Shown here: piece by piece, positions 1 through 8,956 of the stretch
How the letters are laid out: every line of letters starts with the position of its first letter
How positions within the stretch are numbered: position 1 is the stretch's first letter
NCBI RefSeq assembly: GCF_018408855.1
Contig: NZ_AP024326.1
Location: forward strand, 951,132 to 1,015,131
Length of the DNA stretch: 64,000 bases
Source of the DNA: Caballeronia sp. NK8
GTDB lineage: Bacteria; Pseudomonadota; Gammaproteobacteria; Burkholderiales; Burkholderiaceae
Direction of reading: 5' to 3'
Translations under genes and position numbers: made by a program
The notes under the pieces: generated by a model
Database searches by the model: none
What the model was told of the DNA's origin: nothing
Seen by the model: only the letters and a program-made list of their open reading frames with translations

Positions 1-100
1 AGCCGCAGCAACTGCATGCAGTGCTCCAGCAAATCATCGTCGAGCCGTCGAAAGTCCCAGAGGTTGAATGGGAAGTCGTCGCCATTGTAGAGGCCTGCTA

Positions 101-127
101 GTGTCGTGAGTTAGAAGTTCGTTGAAT
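101..127 (+). repeat. IS630 left terminal inverted repeat
   Basis: Begins GTGTCGTGAGTTAGAAG. It pairs with the reverse complement of 1516-1542 at all but about four of 27 positions. It is preceded by TA at 99-100. Confidence 0.88.
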
Positions 128-369
128 CAATTTCCCGGTCTTTCTGGAATGACGAAATGTTGATTAAAGAGCCGCTCGGACTCGCGCAATCCTTCTTCGG
201 TAAAGATCACGGACTTCGTCTTGTTGACCGGGTCTTCGATGAAACCTCGTTCGTAGAGCCGGTTCAGTACATCCCAGTCGAAACCCTTCCATGCACGGTA
301 TCGGTCATGCAGGGTCAGGTAGAGAAGTGCCAAGGCGACTTCATCAATTGCGTCGGTGTTGATGTTCAT
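127..369 (-). CDS. DUF6429 protein of the IS630 element
   Basis: An 80-residue protein beginning [20 protein letters not shown] and containing [20 protein letters not shown], the pattern of DUF6429 proteins. Genes of this family often sit just downstream of IS630 transposases. Its ATG overlaps the transposase stop by four bases (366-369), so the two are probably translationally coupled. The fold looks like a short helical, winged-helix-like domain. Its role in transposition is unknown; it may be an accessory or passenger. The stop codon lies right at the left inverted repeat. Confidence 0.8.
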   Translation of the reverse strand: MNINTDAIDEVALALLYLTLHDRYRAWKGFDWDVLNRLYERGFIEDPVNKTKSVIFTEEGLRESERLFNQHFVIPERPGN

Positions 370-1460
370 GATGCTTCGCCCGCGGCCTTCGTGACCCGCA
401 TACAGAACCGTTCGAGACTGGCCAGAATTTCATCAGCCGACTTGCTCCAAGAGAACGGCTGTGGATTGGCGTTATAGATCTCCAGGTATTGACGGATCGC
501 GTCTTCGAGTTGACGTGTCGAGCGATGCGTAGCGCGTCGAAGGTATTTTTCAGTGAGCGAGGCGAACCATCGTTCGACCTGATTAAGCCACGACGCCGAG
601 GTGGGCGTGAAATGAACATGGAAGCGGGGATGACGGGCGAACCAGGCTTTGATCGAGGGCGTTTTGTGCGTGCCATAGTTGTCCATCACCAGATGCACAT
701 CCAGGTGCGACGGCACGCTGGCTTCGATGGTGCGCAGAAAACGCACGAATTCGCTGCTGCGATGGCGCCGATGTACCTCGCCGATCACCTCGCCAGTCGC
801 GATGTCCAGCGCCGCGAACAGCGTGGTCGTGCCGTGACGCATGTAATCGTGCGTGCGTCGTTCAGCGATGCCGGGTGCCAACGGCAACATGGGTTGCGTG
901 CGATCGAGCGCCTGAATCTGGCTCTTTTCGTCCACGCACAACACCATGGCCTTAAGCGGCGGATCCAAGTAAAGCCCGACGATATCTCGCACCTTGTCGA
1001 CGAACATCGGATCACTGGAGAGTTTGAACGTTTCCTGCCGATGCGGCTGCAAACCAAAAGCACGCCAGATCCGCGTGACCGCCGTTTGCGACAGTTTCAT
1101 CTCACGAGCCATCGTGCGCGTGCTCCAGTGAGTTGCGCCGACAGGCACGCACTCAAGCGTCTTTGCAATAACCGCATCGACGCGCGCATCATCAATCGTT
1201 CTCGGCGCGCCGGGCCGAGGCGCATCGAGCAGTCCGTCCAGACGATTCATGACGAACCGCGCCCGCCACTTCGACACCGTTTGCTGAGTGACCCGCTGTT
1301 TCGCCGCGACACTTCTGTTGTCCAGTCCATCGGCACAGGCCAACACGATGCGGGCCCGCAATGCGAGGGCCTGTGCGGTCTTGCGTCGCAATGTCAGTGC
1401 TTGCAGTTCTTTGCGCTCCGATTCGCTCAGCACCAGTTCCCCTTTGGGCCGTCCGCTCAT
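366..1460 (-). CDS. IS630-family transposase
   Basis: A 364-residue DDE transposase. The N-terminal third holds HTH domains (about residues 20-130) with [14 protein letters not shown] and [14 protein letters not shown]. The catalytic RNase H-like domain shows the three acidic sites in [16 protein letters not shown] and [10 protein letters not shown], the last being the glutamate of the D-D-E triad. The length is normal for a single-frame IS630 transposase. It cuts at the terminal repeats and inserts at TA. The start ATG at 1460 lies about 55 bases inside the right inverted repeat. It is co-transcribed with the DUF6429 gene. Confidence 0.93.
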   Translation of the reverse strand: MSGRPKGELVLSESERKELQALTLRRKTAQALALRARIVLACADGLDNRSVAAKQRVTQQTVSKWRARFVMNRLDGLLDAPRPGAPRTIDDARVDAVIAKTLECVPVGATHWSTRTMAREMKLSQTAVTRIWRAFGLQPHRQETFKLSSDPMFVDKVRDIVGLYLDPPLKAMVLCVDEKSQIQALDRTQPMLPLAPGIAERRTHDYMRHGTTTLFAALDIATGEVIGEVHRRHRSSEFVRFLRTIEASVPSHLDVHLVMDNYGTHKTPSIKAWFARHPRFHVHFTPTSASWLNQVERWFASLTEKYLRRATHRSTRQLEDAIRQYLEIYNANPQPFSWSKSADEILASLERFCMRVTKAAGEAS

Positions 1461-1515
1461 CCCTGCCTCCTCGCATCAAGTGCCACACAGAACACTTTAG
1501 TACGTGGTCGGCATC

Positions 1516-1542
1516 ATTCAATGAATTTTTAACTCAGGACAC
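1516..1542 (-). repeat. IS630 right terminal inverted repeat
   Basis: Read on the minus strand it begins GTGTCCTGAGTTAAAAA, matching the left end. It is followed on the plus strand by TA at 1543-1544. Confidence 0.88.
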
Positions 1543-1785
1543 TAGGAACTGGGCAGCGACGCGCGCTTGTCCGGAGCTACCTTCCGCTACGTCAAAGAGA
1601 TGGGCAAGCGAATCCAAGCTCGCGTCGCGATCCTGAGCGCGTATCTCGGCCGCCCGCTGCGCGGGTGTCGTTCCGCCCGCCGCTTTAACAAGGAAGTCGT
1701 CAACGGTCGCTTGGAGTGCTTCGGCTAAATGCGTTGGGACGGTGAAGGTGATGGATCGGCTGCGGGGTGTCGGCCAATCACTCAT

Positions 1786-2410
1786 AGCATTGTCGTGGCG
1801 TGACCGGCGCTCGAAGTGGAACCTGTTCGCATCATGCCATGAGTGAAAAAGTGCGCCGGCAGAACGCCGGCGCCCAAGACGATCGGCGCATAACCGGGGG
1901 ACACCAGACCGCGAACGGAGCGTATTGGCTTTAAGGGCCAAATGATGCGGCGCAACGAACACTCGCGCTCGCGATGGCGAGAACACCCCAACGCGTGGCG
2001 CGAACGGTCACCAAATCTCGGGTGAAGGGGGGAAAAAGGTTCTTCGCTGATCCAGGGGACCGTTCGCGATAGGCTCTATCCGGCCACATCCGGTCATTCA
2101 TGTCCACGGCGACACGGACATTCGAAAGTCGGCTGCAGACAGGTAGCGGACGCTGATTCGCTCAGGCGAGTCAGCACGGGTGGAGGGGGACGGAAGTGTA
2201 GTGTTGGCACAGGCGCTTTGTCGTCTCCTTTCGATCACGCGCTTCCAGTTGAGGGCAACCTTCCCCGCAACCATGCGTAGCCCATATGCATGAATGCACA
2301 TAGCCTATACGTCGTAGTTTCGGCGAGCTCTGTCGTGTTTGCTTTTAATATCCTTGTTCGGTTGTCCCATTGCGGGATTTTCCATCGTCAAAGCGGCAAG
2401 GAGAGAGTTC
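1786..2410. other. Gap with no convincing gene
   Basis: Upstream of the broken DUF7673 gene and the LysR gene. Open frames here have no recognisable domain or good ribosome binding site. A GCCGGC-based hairpin is present near 1855-1872. The promoters of both flanking genes should lie here. Confidence 0.5.
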
Positions 2411-3265
2411 ATGTTCGACTGGGAGGATTTACGCCACTTCGTCGCATTCAGTCAGGAACAATCGCTCGCGAAAGCCGCCCGGCATCTGAAGGTCGATCAC
2501 GCGACCGTCGCGCGCAGGATCGCTTCGCTCGAACAGTCCCTCGAACTCAAGCTGGTTGACCGCCGCCCACGCGCCTATGTGCTGACGGAAGACGGTGAAC
2601 GCATCGCCGAACGGGGCAGGCGCATGCAGGAAGAGTCGTTTGCGGTGGAGCGAATGTCGGTCGGCGGACAGGAAGTCGTTAGCGGCGAGGTGGTGATCAG
2701 CGCGCCGCCGTCGATGTCGAGCAACGTCATTGCAACTCATCTGGGCAGGCTGCGCGTGCAGCATCCGGCGCTTCGCGTCCGCCTGATCGCCGACACGCGC
2801 AATGTGTCGCTGATAAGAAGGGAAGCGGATATTGCAGTTCGTCTGAGCAGGCCCACCGAGGCCGATCTCGTCGCACGCAAGATCGGCGTGGTTCCGTTCG
2901 CGTTTTACGCGTCGCCGGACTATCTGGCGTCTCGTGCGCCCGAAGACTACGAGTTCATCGGATATGACGACAGTCTCGAAGGATCGGCTCAGCAGATCTG
3001 GCTGGACGCGCAGACGAAGTCACGTCCCGTCGTTCTGCGCAGCAATAGTCTCGACGTGCAGGCAGCCGCCGCGCGGGCAGGTGTCGGGGTGGCAATTTTG
3101 CCCTACTTTCTCGGAGACTGGGACGAGAGCCTCAGCATCGTCGAACGGCCGGGCGAGCCAATGCAGCGCGAGATATGGCTCTCCATTCACAACGATCTGC
3201 GGCACGCTCCGGCGATCCGCAGTGTCATGCAGTTCATTGCAAGCTGCTTTCCCGGTAACGGCTGA
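2411..3265 (+). CDS. LysR-family transcriptional regulator
   Basis: A 284-residue LysR protein. The N-terminal winged HTH occupies about residues 1-60 (MFDWEDLRHFVAFSQEQSLAKAARHL, here abbreviated, then VDHATVARRIASLE). A periplasmic-binding-like effector domain follows, with VISAPPSMSS and the late GVGVAILPYFLGD stretch. The ATG at 2411 is chosen because AAGGAGAG precedes it at good spacing and the HTH starts at the usual distance; a longer frame upstream lacks these. It lies upstream of, and in the same direction as, the DUF4148, aldehyde dehydrogenase and FUSC genes. It may regulate them, but LysR regulators usually act on divergent genes, so the target is inference. Confidence 0.9.
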   Translation: MFDWEDLRHFVAFSQEQSLAKAARHLKVDHATVARRIASLEQSLELKLVDRRPRAYVLTEDGERIAERGRRMQEESFAVERMSVGGQEVVSGEVVISAPPSMSSNVIATHLGRLRVQHPALRVRLIADTRNVSLIRREADIAVRLSRPTEADLVARKIGVVPFAFYASPDYLASRAPEDYEFIGYDDSLEGSAQQIWLDAQTKSRPVVLRSNSLDVQAAAARAGVGVAILPYFLGDWDESLSIVERPGEPMQREIWLSIHNDLRHAPAIRSVMQFIASCFPGNG

Positions 3266-3449
3266 CGCGGGCAGCGCGCCGCGACAGCTTGTGCATTTTC
3301 TCCAGGACGGTACGCACATTTCGGGAATTGGCGGATAGAAGGCCGGTGGCAATAATGCATTCACCGATCGACGAACAGGCACACGGCAGATCGCACACCT
3401 GCCGCCTGATCGTCGAACAGCTTCTCATCTATCCGCCAAGGAGCACGAA

Positions 3450-3773
3450 ATGAAACGCTTTTTGATCCCGGCCATCATTGCCGGCGCTATCGTATCGTCG
3501 TCTGTGTTCGCCGAGTCTGCCACGCACGGCAAGACCCGCGAAGAAGTCCGGGCCGAACTCGTTCAGGCCCGCGCAGCGGGCGTGTTCGACGCGCCCGACG
3601 CCACCTATCCCGACGCCCAACTGCGCGCAGCCGCCGCGCTCCAGAACGCCGGCACGAGCGCCGCGAATACCGACGCCTCTTCCGTGGGCGGCACCGCCAC
3701 AGGCGGCACGCAAAGCGGGCGCCGCACCGTGACCGCGCCGGAAGCACGGGACAGCATCTATTTCGGTCAATGA
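3450..3773 (+). CDS. DUF4148 secreted protein
   Basis: A 107-residue protein with a signal peptide (MKRFLIPAIIAGAIVSSSVFA, cleavage likely after SVFA at about residue 21). The mature part starts with KTREEVRAELVQARAAG, the hallmark of DUF4148. These are small periplasmic proteins abundant in Burkholderia and relatives, with no known function. The rest is Ala/Gly/Thr rich and low in complexity. A good ribosome site (CCAAGGAGCACGAA) precedes the ATG. It is a useful taxonomic marker for Burkholderiaceae. Confidence 0.88.
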   Translation: MKRFLIPAIIAGAIVSSSVFAESATHGKTREEVRAELVQARAAGVFDAPDATYPDAQLRAAAALQNAGTSAANTDASSVGGTATGGTQSGRRTVTAPEARDSIYFGQ

Positions 3774-3853
3774 CCGCCAATGCGTAACAGCGCCGGCATC
3801 TGTCGCAAGTGATGCGGCTGCCGGCTCACGTCAGACAGGCAAGGAGTACCGTG

Positions 3854-5332
3854 ATGGAACAGTTCAAGATGCGCATCGGCAGCGAGTGGCGCGGTGCGAG
3901 CGATGGCCGGACCTTCGAGAGTATCAATCCCTACAACGGCGAAGTCTGGGCGGAGGTGCCGCGCGGCACGGCCGACGATGTCGATGCAGCCGTGCGCGCG
4001 GCGCATGCTGCATTTAGAAGCGGCCCGTGGGCCGCGATGACCGCGAGCCAGCGTGGGATGACGCTTCACAGGATCGGCGATGCCATTGCCGCGCATGCAG
4101 AGGAACTCGCCGAGCTGGAGGTCAGGGACAACGGCAAGCTGAAAGCCGAAATGCTGAAGCAGATGCAATATCTGCCGCAATGGTTCTACTACTTTGGCGG
4201 TCTCGCCGACAAGATTCAGGGCGATGTTACGCCGTTCGATAAGGCGGGCATTTTTCACTACAGCACGTTCGAGCCGCTCGGTGTCGTCGCGACGATCGCA
4301 CCGTGGAATTCTCCGCTGCTGCTCGCGGTGTGGAAAATCGCCCCAGCGCTCGCCGCCGGCAATACGGTCGTCATCAAGCCATCGGAATTCTCGTCGGCGT
4401 CTTCCATTCTCTTTGCGAAGCTGTGCGAAGAGGCGGGCGTGCCGGATGGCGTCGTCAATATCGTGACCGGCTTCGGTAAGGAAGTCGGCGAACCGCTGGT
4501 CGGTCATCCCCTCGTCGCGCGCGTCGCTTTCACCGGCAGCGAAGGCGGCGGTCGCCATGTCTACGAGAACGCGGCGCGCTCGTTCAAGCGCGTTTCGCTC
4601 GAACTGGGCGGCAAGTCGGCCAACATCGTGTTCGAAGATGCCAACCTCGACGATGCCGTGAAAGGCGCCGTCACCGCCATTTTTTCGGCCACGGGCCAAA
4701 GCTGCATGGCGGGATCGCGCCTGCTCGTGCATTCGAGCATCCATGACGAGTTCGTCGAACGGCTGGTGAATTTCATGAAGGGTGTACGGCTCGGCGATCC
4801 GATGTCGCCGGATACGAACATGGGTCCCGTATCGACTCAGCCGCAACTCGAGAAAACGCTGTACTACATCGACGTGGCGAAACAGGAAGGCGCACGCCTC
4901 GTGTTGGGCGGTCATCGCTCGACGCGACCCGGCACGGAGAAAGGCCTGTTTGTCGAACCGACCATTTTCGTCGATGTGCGCAACGACATGCGCATCGCTC
5001 AGGAGGAAGTGTTCGGACCCGTCGTGGCGGTCATCAAGTTCGACACGGAGGAGGAAGCGATCGCCATAGCCAACGACAGCAACTATGGTCTCGCGGCCGG
5101 TGTCTGGACGCGCGACCTTCGCCGCGCCATGACGGTGCCGAAGCGGCTGGAAGCGGGCAGCGTGTGGGTCAATGCCTATCGCCTCGTCAGCTATCTCGCA
5201 CCGTTCGGCGGCGTGAAGGCCTCGGGAATCGGCCGTGAAAACGGGATTCGCGCGGTCTACGAATACCTCGAAGCAAAGAGCGTGTTCATCAATCCGACGC
5301 CGGGTGTCGAAAACCCGTTCGTGCTGAGCTAG
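3854..5332 (+). CDS. NAD(P)+-dependent aldehyde dehydrogenase
   Basis: A 492-residue member of the aldehyde dehydrogenase superfamily, which oxidises an aldehyde to its acid with NAD(P)+. Key residues are present: PWN at 150-152 (oxyanion Asn), LELGGKS with the general base Glu250, GQSCMAG with the nucleophile Cys284, and EEVFGPV. Its overall look is that of the DhaS-like group; the substrate cannot be read from sequence. The ATG at 3854 (or the adjacent GTG at 3851) follows AAGGAG at 3841. A frame opening at 3809 adds residues not typical of the family. The FUSC transporter gene follows after 35 bases, suggesting an operon that oxidises and exports an aldehyde-derived compound (inference). 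Confidence 0.92.
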   Translation: MEQFKMRIGSEWRGASDGRTFESINPYNGEVWAEVPRGTADDVDAAVRAAHAAFRSGPWAAMTASQRGMTLHRIGDAIAAHAEELAELEVRDNGKLKAEMLKQMQYLPQWFYYFGGLADKIQGDVTPFDKAGIFHYSTFEPLGVVATIAPWNSPLLLAVWKIAPALAAGNTVVIKPSEFSSASSILFAKLCEEAGVPDGVVNIVTGFGKEVGEPLVGHPLVARVAFTGSEGGGRHVYENAARSFKRVSLELGGKSANIVFEDANLDDAVKGAVTAIFSATGQSCMAGSRLLVHSSIHDEFVERLVNFMKGVRLGDPMSPDTNMGPVSTQPQLEKTLYYIDVAKQEGARLVLGGHRSTRPGTEKGLFVEPTIFVDVRNDMRIAQEEVFGPVVAVIKFDTEEEAIAIANDSNYGLAAGVWTRDLRRAMTVPKRLEAGSVWVNAYRLVSYLAPFGGVKASGIGRENGIRAVYEYLEAKSVFINPTPGVENPFVLS

Positions 5333-5367
5333 GCAAAAGCGGATACCCAAGCAGGCAGGTCAAGACT

Positions 5368-7413
5368 ATGCGTTCGACGTGGATACCCTCTCGCGGCCTT
5401 GTGATGTTCGCCGGCCGCACTGCGCTGGAGGCTGCGTTAGGCCTGCTCTGCGCGATGCTCGCTGGCCTTCACGAGCCGCATTGGGCCGCGTGGACCGTGG
5501 TCTCGCTGGCGATTCCGGCACGCGGAGACAGTCTGTTGAAGTCGCTCGGCCGCGCGCTCGGCACGGCTGTCGGTGCGCCCGTCGGCGTGCTGCTGGTGCT
5601 GGTTGCGCACGGCAACGCGCCGCTGCTTGTCGGCCTGCTGGCGGTGTGGCTTGCCGCGTGTGTCCATGCGGGCGCCTCATTGCGCAATTACCGCGCATAC
5701 GGTGCGGTGCTGGCGGGTTACAGCGCCGTCATCATCGCGATGTCGTTGTCAGGCGAATCCGCACAGTTGTTCGAGGTCGGCAAGGATCGCTGCGCCGGGG
5801 TGCTCATCGGTATTGCATGCGCGTTGCTTGTCACCGTCTTCTCGCGCGAGCCTGTGCAGGGCGGCCATGCAGCCCGACGCATCCGCCATGCGATAAGCGC
5901 GGCATGCGCGTGGTGCGCGGCCCGGCTTGCAGGCGTGCCACGCCTGCGGGCCATCGACGGCACTGGCCCGCAACGACTGCGTCGGCAATTCAGCGATATC
6001 CTCGCGCTTGACGGCGCGGTGCTGAGCGCGGCCGCTGAGTCGCCGGCGCTGTGGACCCGCACCGGTGGTCTGCGCGGCGTCGTGCCGGCGCTTCTGAGTC
6101 TGCTCGTGGTGTCGAGAGGCATCGAGCGGAACATCGAAGCGGCCGCGTCACCAGGGAATGCAATAAGCGACGAGATCGGGGCAGTCGTTGTCGAAGCATC
6201 GGTATTGCTCAGGTCGATCGCTCGTGAGTTGCGTGGCGATGGCGCAGCCGAATCCGACACGACAGCCGTCTTTCTCGCGCAACTGCGCTCGTTGCACGTC
6301 ACGCTTTCATTGGCTCAGGCCGCAACCGTCATCGAACGCCGATGCATCGATCTCGTCTCAGCACTGCTCGGCGCCACGGAAGGAGCGCTGCGCGTGTTCG
6401 CCCGTTTGACAGGGGCCGAAGAAAGTCGAAATGACCTTGCAGAAAGCTATCCCGCGCCCCTTTATACACGCGATCGAACTTACGCGATAGCCGCGGCGTT
6501 ACGCGCTGCGGCTGCATTGCTGCTCGCCGGAGTGATCTGGATGAACACCGGCTGGCAAGGCGGGCCGCTGTTCGTTGCGTTCACGGCTATCGCGATCGCC
6601 CTCTTCGCGATCAGGCCCGACCCGCGACATACAGCAATCCATTTTCTGGCTTCGGGCGCCGTGGGAGCCGGCGCTGCGCTGGTGTTCTGCGTGACGGTTG
6701 CGCCGCACATTGCGCAACCGGTGGCAATCGCGCTCGCGGAGGGCGGCATCGTTTTTCTGGCGATTGTGTGGTCGTCGCTTCTGTCGAATAGTTTCTGGGC
6801 GTCGGGCTTCTGCCTGGTATTCCTCGTCGTGTCCGATCCGGCAGCGATAGCGCATACAACGGCAAGCGTGGTGAGCAGCAATGCAGCAGGTGTACTCGCG
6901 GGCTCGGCGCTGGCCGCGCTGGCATTTCATCTGGTTCCATCGCGCGGATTTGAGAGCCGGCGGCGCAAACGCCGTCTGATGGGAATCGCCGGCACGGTCG
7001 GGACGTTGATTGCGTCGCGCGTCGAGCGGCGAACGGCCATCACGCATCACGCGTGGCAGAGCCGAAGCATCGACGCGCTCGTGCGAATAGCATTGCCCGC
7101 TGCATCCGCAGAGGAAGTGGAACAATGCATGTCGTGGATCGAGATAGGTTCAGAACTGCTCGCACTGAAGAATGATTTGCGCATCGGTGCTCGAACGCTT
7201 CCACCGGTCGCGCGAAAGGTACTGGACCTGTTGCTTTCGGATCTCAGGAATATCGAGCCTCATGCGTGGCACGCACGGCTCATTGCGGCCGATGCTGAGC
7301 TTCAATCCACGTGGCACGCCGATCAAACCGTACTGGCCATCCGGGCCAGAATTGCCGAAATCATCTCGCTGCTGGAGCACGTTGCTGCGCTGCGAGTTGC
7401 GCCGGCTCGATGA
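5368..7413 (+). CDS. FUSC-family inner-membrane transporter (AaeB/YccS-like)
   Basis: A 681-residue membrane protein with the two-part layout of the FUSC family. An N-terminal hydrophobic block (about residues 10-155, with HWAAWTVVSLAIPARGDS and RAYGAVLAGYSAVIIA) is followed by a soluble helical region. A second hydrophobic block covers about 370-535, then comes a cytoplasmic helical tail. Relatives such as AaeB export aromatic carboxylic acids, and others are implicated in fusaric acid resistance. The substrate is unknown. No separate membrane-fusion or outer-membrane partner gene is next to it. It sits between the aldehyde dehydrogenase and the SnoaL-like gene in the same direction. Confidence 0.85.
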   Translation: MRSTWIPSRGLVMFAGRTALEAALGLLCAMLAGLHEPHWAAWTVVSLAIPARGDSLLKSLGRALGTAVGAPVGVLLVLVAHGNAPLLVGLLAVWLAACVHAGASLRNYRAYGAVLAGYSAVIIAMSLSGESAQLFEVGKDRCAGVLIGIACALLVTVFSREPVQGGHAARRIRHAISAACAWCAARLAGVPRLRAIDGTGPQRLRRQFSDILALDGAVLSAAAESPALWTRTGGLRGVVPALLSLLVVSRGIERNIEAAASPGNAISDEIGAVVVEASVLLRSIARELRGDGAAESDTTAVFLAQLRSLHVTLSLAQAATVIERRCIDLVSALLGATEGALRVFARLTGAEESRNDLAESYPAPLYTRDRTYAIAAALRAAAALLLAGVIWMNTGWQGGPLFVAFTAIAIALFAIRPDPRHTAIHFLASGAVGAGAALVFCVTVAPHIAQPVAIALAEGGIVFLAIVWSSLLSNSFWASGFCLVFLVVSDPAAIAHTTASVVSSNAAGVLAGSALAALAFHLVPSRGFESRRRKRRLMGIAGTVGTLIASRVERRTAITHHAWQSRSIDALVRIALPAASAEEVEQCMSWIEIGSELLALKNDLRIGARTLPPVARKVLDLLLSDLRNIEPHAWHARLIAADAELQSTWHADQTVLAIRARIAEIISLLEHVAALRVAPAR

Positions 7414-7472
7414 GAGGTTTCGAAGGCGGCGGAGCGCCAAATTTTTTGTTCTGCATGAAGGAGAAAGTTGAA

Positions 7473-7934
7473 ATGGCACGGAAGAATTCAGTGCAGGTCG
7501 TCGAGAGGTTCTGGCGTGAAGTCTGGCAATTGCGCAATCCGCACGCAGCGGATCATCTGGTTACCGACGATTTCACGGTCACCTCGGGCGGGGTGGAGAT
7601 CAAGTCGCGTGACACGTTCAAGAAGTGGGTTGCTGCGTTCCTCGCCAGCATCGATGAGTTCGAGTTCGATGTGATCGAGACGTTTCAGAACGAAATCGGC
7701 GATCGGGTGGCCAGTCGATGGCGGGTCACGGGGAAGAACAATGGTTTCATGGGTTCGGAGCCGACAGGCTTACCGATCGACATGACGGGAACGGCCGTCC
7801 TGCATGTCGGCGAGGACGGGCTGCTGCGGCACAACTGGGTGGAACGCAGTGCGCTGGAGGTGCTGCGCGGTGTGACTGCGGGAAATAGCTCCGCTGAGTT
7901 TCTCAAGCCTGCATCAAACAAGTCGGGCCTGTAA
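7473..7934 (+). CDS. SnoaL/NTF2-like domain protein
   Basis: A 153-residue single-domain protein. An N-terminal helix (VQVVERFWREVWQLRNPHAADHLV) is followed by DDFTVTSGG and a beta-rich C-terminal half with VASRWRVTGKNNG and GLLRHNWVERSALEVL. This is the cone-shaped NTF2-like fold of SnoaL-type ester cyclases and related binding proteins. The ATG at 7473 is chosen over longer frames because AAGGAGAAA lies just ahead and the domain starts there. It is the third gene of the aldehyde dehydrogenase and FUSC row. The catalytic role is not predictable. Confidence 0.8.
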   Translation: MARKNSVQVVERFWREVWQLRNPHAADHLVTDDFTVTSGGVEIKSRDTFKKWVAAFLASIDEFEFDVIETFQNEIGDRVASRWRVTGKNNGFMGSEPTGLPIDMTGTAVLHVGEDGLLRHNWVERSALEVLRGVTAGNSSAEFLKPASNKSGL

Positions 7935-8162
7935 GCTTTCGCGCGTTGTTGCACGCGAATGCGCCATTAGGGCAGACGGCGGCAAGGGCGCAACTTCTGT
8001 GAAGCCGAGACATTGTCCGGACCGCCGTCGCGGTCGTGTACGTCCGGAACACTTTATTAGCTGCCTGTGGACATGTGACCGAATGTCCGGCGGCAATGGG
8101 TCGAAGATCGCCCACTCCACCAAGTGCACAATCAATCTCCCTTCGTGGAAGAGGAGATTGTC

Positions 8163-8789
8163 ATGGAAACGCTTACTTCTTCCGGCGCTCGCCGGGTGCC
8201 ATGGAATAAGGGGAGGCTGACCGGCCAGAAACCTCCGTTGAAGCTTCGGGAAATATGGGCGATTCGAACGAGGCTGCAGATGTCTTCCAACGCACGCGAG
8301 TTGGCGATGTTCAACCTTGCCATCGACAGCAAGCTTCGGGCGTGCGATTTAACGCGCTTGCAGGTTCAAGACGTCTGCATGGGAGGTCACGTGGTCTCGC
8401 GAGCGACTTTCATGCAGCAGAAGACGCAGCGACCAGTCCAGTTCGAAATCACAGAGCAAACCCGGCAGAGTGTCGCGGCCTGGATCTCGGCTCGGGGGCT
8501 GAAGCCCGCCGACTATCTGTTTCCCAGTCGACTGCACGCGTCAGCGCACGTGTCCACGCGCCAGTATGCACGCATCGTACATCGTTGGGTCGCATCAATC
8601 GGGCTGGATGACGCCGCGTATGGCACCCACACGATGCGCCGCACGAAGGCAGCCCTGATATATCGACGCACTAAGAACCTGCGCTCGGTTCAGTTGCTCT
8701 TGGGCCATACCAAGCTTGAGAGCACCGTTCGATACCTCGGTATCGAGGTGGATGACGCGCTTGAGATGGCCGAACAAACCGAAGTCTGA
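8163..8789 (+). CDS. Short tyrosine recombinase/integrase
   Basis: A 208-residue tyrosine recombinase consisting essentially of the catalytic domain. The pentad is recognisable: Arg59 (IDSKLRACDL), the H-x-x-R of GTHTMRRTKA (His156, Arg159), His182 in LLGHTKLEST and the nucleophile Tyr191 in VRYLG. It lacks the core-binding domain of about 100 residues found in phage integrases, so it is short but has a complete catalytic set. Small recombinases of this kind are common in Burkholderia genomes. The ATG at 8163 follows GAGGAGATT. It stands alone between two metabolic cassettes, which suggests site-specific acquisition of one of them (inference). Confidence 0.88.
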   Translation: METLTSSGARRVPWNKGRLTGQKPPLKLREIWAIRTRLQMSSNARELAMFNLAIDSKLRACDLTRLQVQDVCMGGHVVSRATFMQQKTQRPVQFEITEQTRQSVAAWISARGLKPADYLFPSRLHASAHVSTRQYARIVHRWVASIGLDDAAYGTHTMRRTKAALIYRRTKNLRSVQLLLGHTKLESTVRYLGIEVDDALEMAEQTEV

Positions 8790-8956
8790 TAACTGTTGGC
8801 CGGTGAGCGGGCGCTTGCCGGCCATGAGCGGTCCTTAGCTCGACTCTTTTGGTGCCTCCTGAGCGGCGCCTAGTCCTATGAAAGGAGTCATCCGTCAGGA
8901 TCACGATGTTGCGGCATCGCGATCGCCTGCCTGCACCGACATTCGGCAAACAAGAC

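Larger units (their letters stand above)
101..1542 (-). mobile_element. IS630-family insertion sequence, complete
   Basis: The element is bounded by imperfect terminal inverted repeats at 101-127 and 1516-1542, and TA stands immediately outside both ends (99-100 and 1543-1544). This agrees with the TA target duplication typical of IS630. Inside are a DUF6429 protein and a DDE transposase, whose genes overlap by four bases. Both genes are full length with intact motifs, so the copy may still be active. It interrupts a DUF7673-type gene. Confidence 0.92.
1..1785 (-). pseudogene. DUF7673-type gene split by IS630 insertion
   Basis: Reading the minus strand from an ATG at 1785, the protein begins MSDWPTPRSRS and runs to a position where its Gln-Phe-Leu meets the IS630 end. 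If the element and one copy of its TA target are removed, the frame continues without a break into bases 1-98 as AGLYNGDDFPFNLWDFRRL and on past the window edge. The motif FLAGLYNG followed by an FPF-L-D/R-LD stretch is what I recall of DUF7673 plasmid proteins, whose function is unknown. The IS copy adds a stop at 1534-1536, so only a product truncated at about 83 residues can be made. The start is not firm because no clear Shine-Dalgarno sequence precedes it. The family name is from memory; the split reading frame is seen directly. Confidence 0.75.

Noticed and set aside
3767..5350. A 527-residue minus-strand open frame opposite the aldehyde dehydrogenase
   Set aside because: It is a high-GC shadow of a gene with all catalytic residues; it has no domain of its own.
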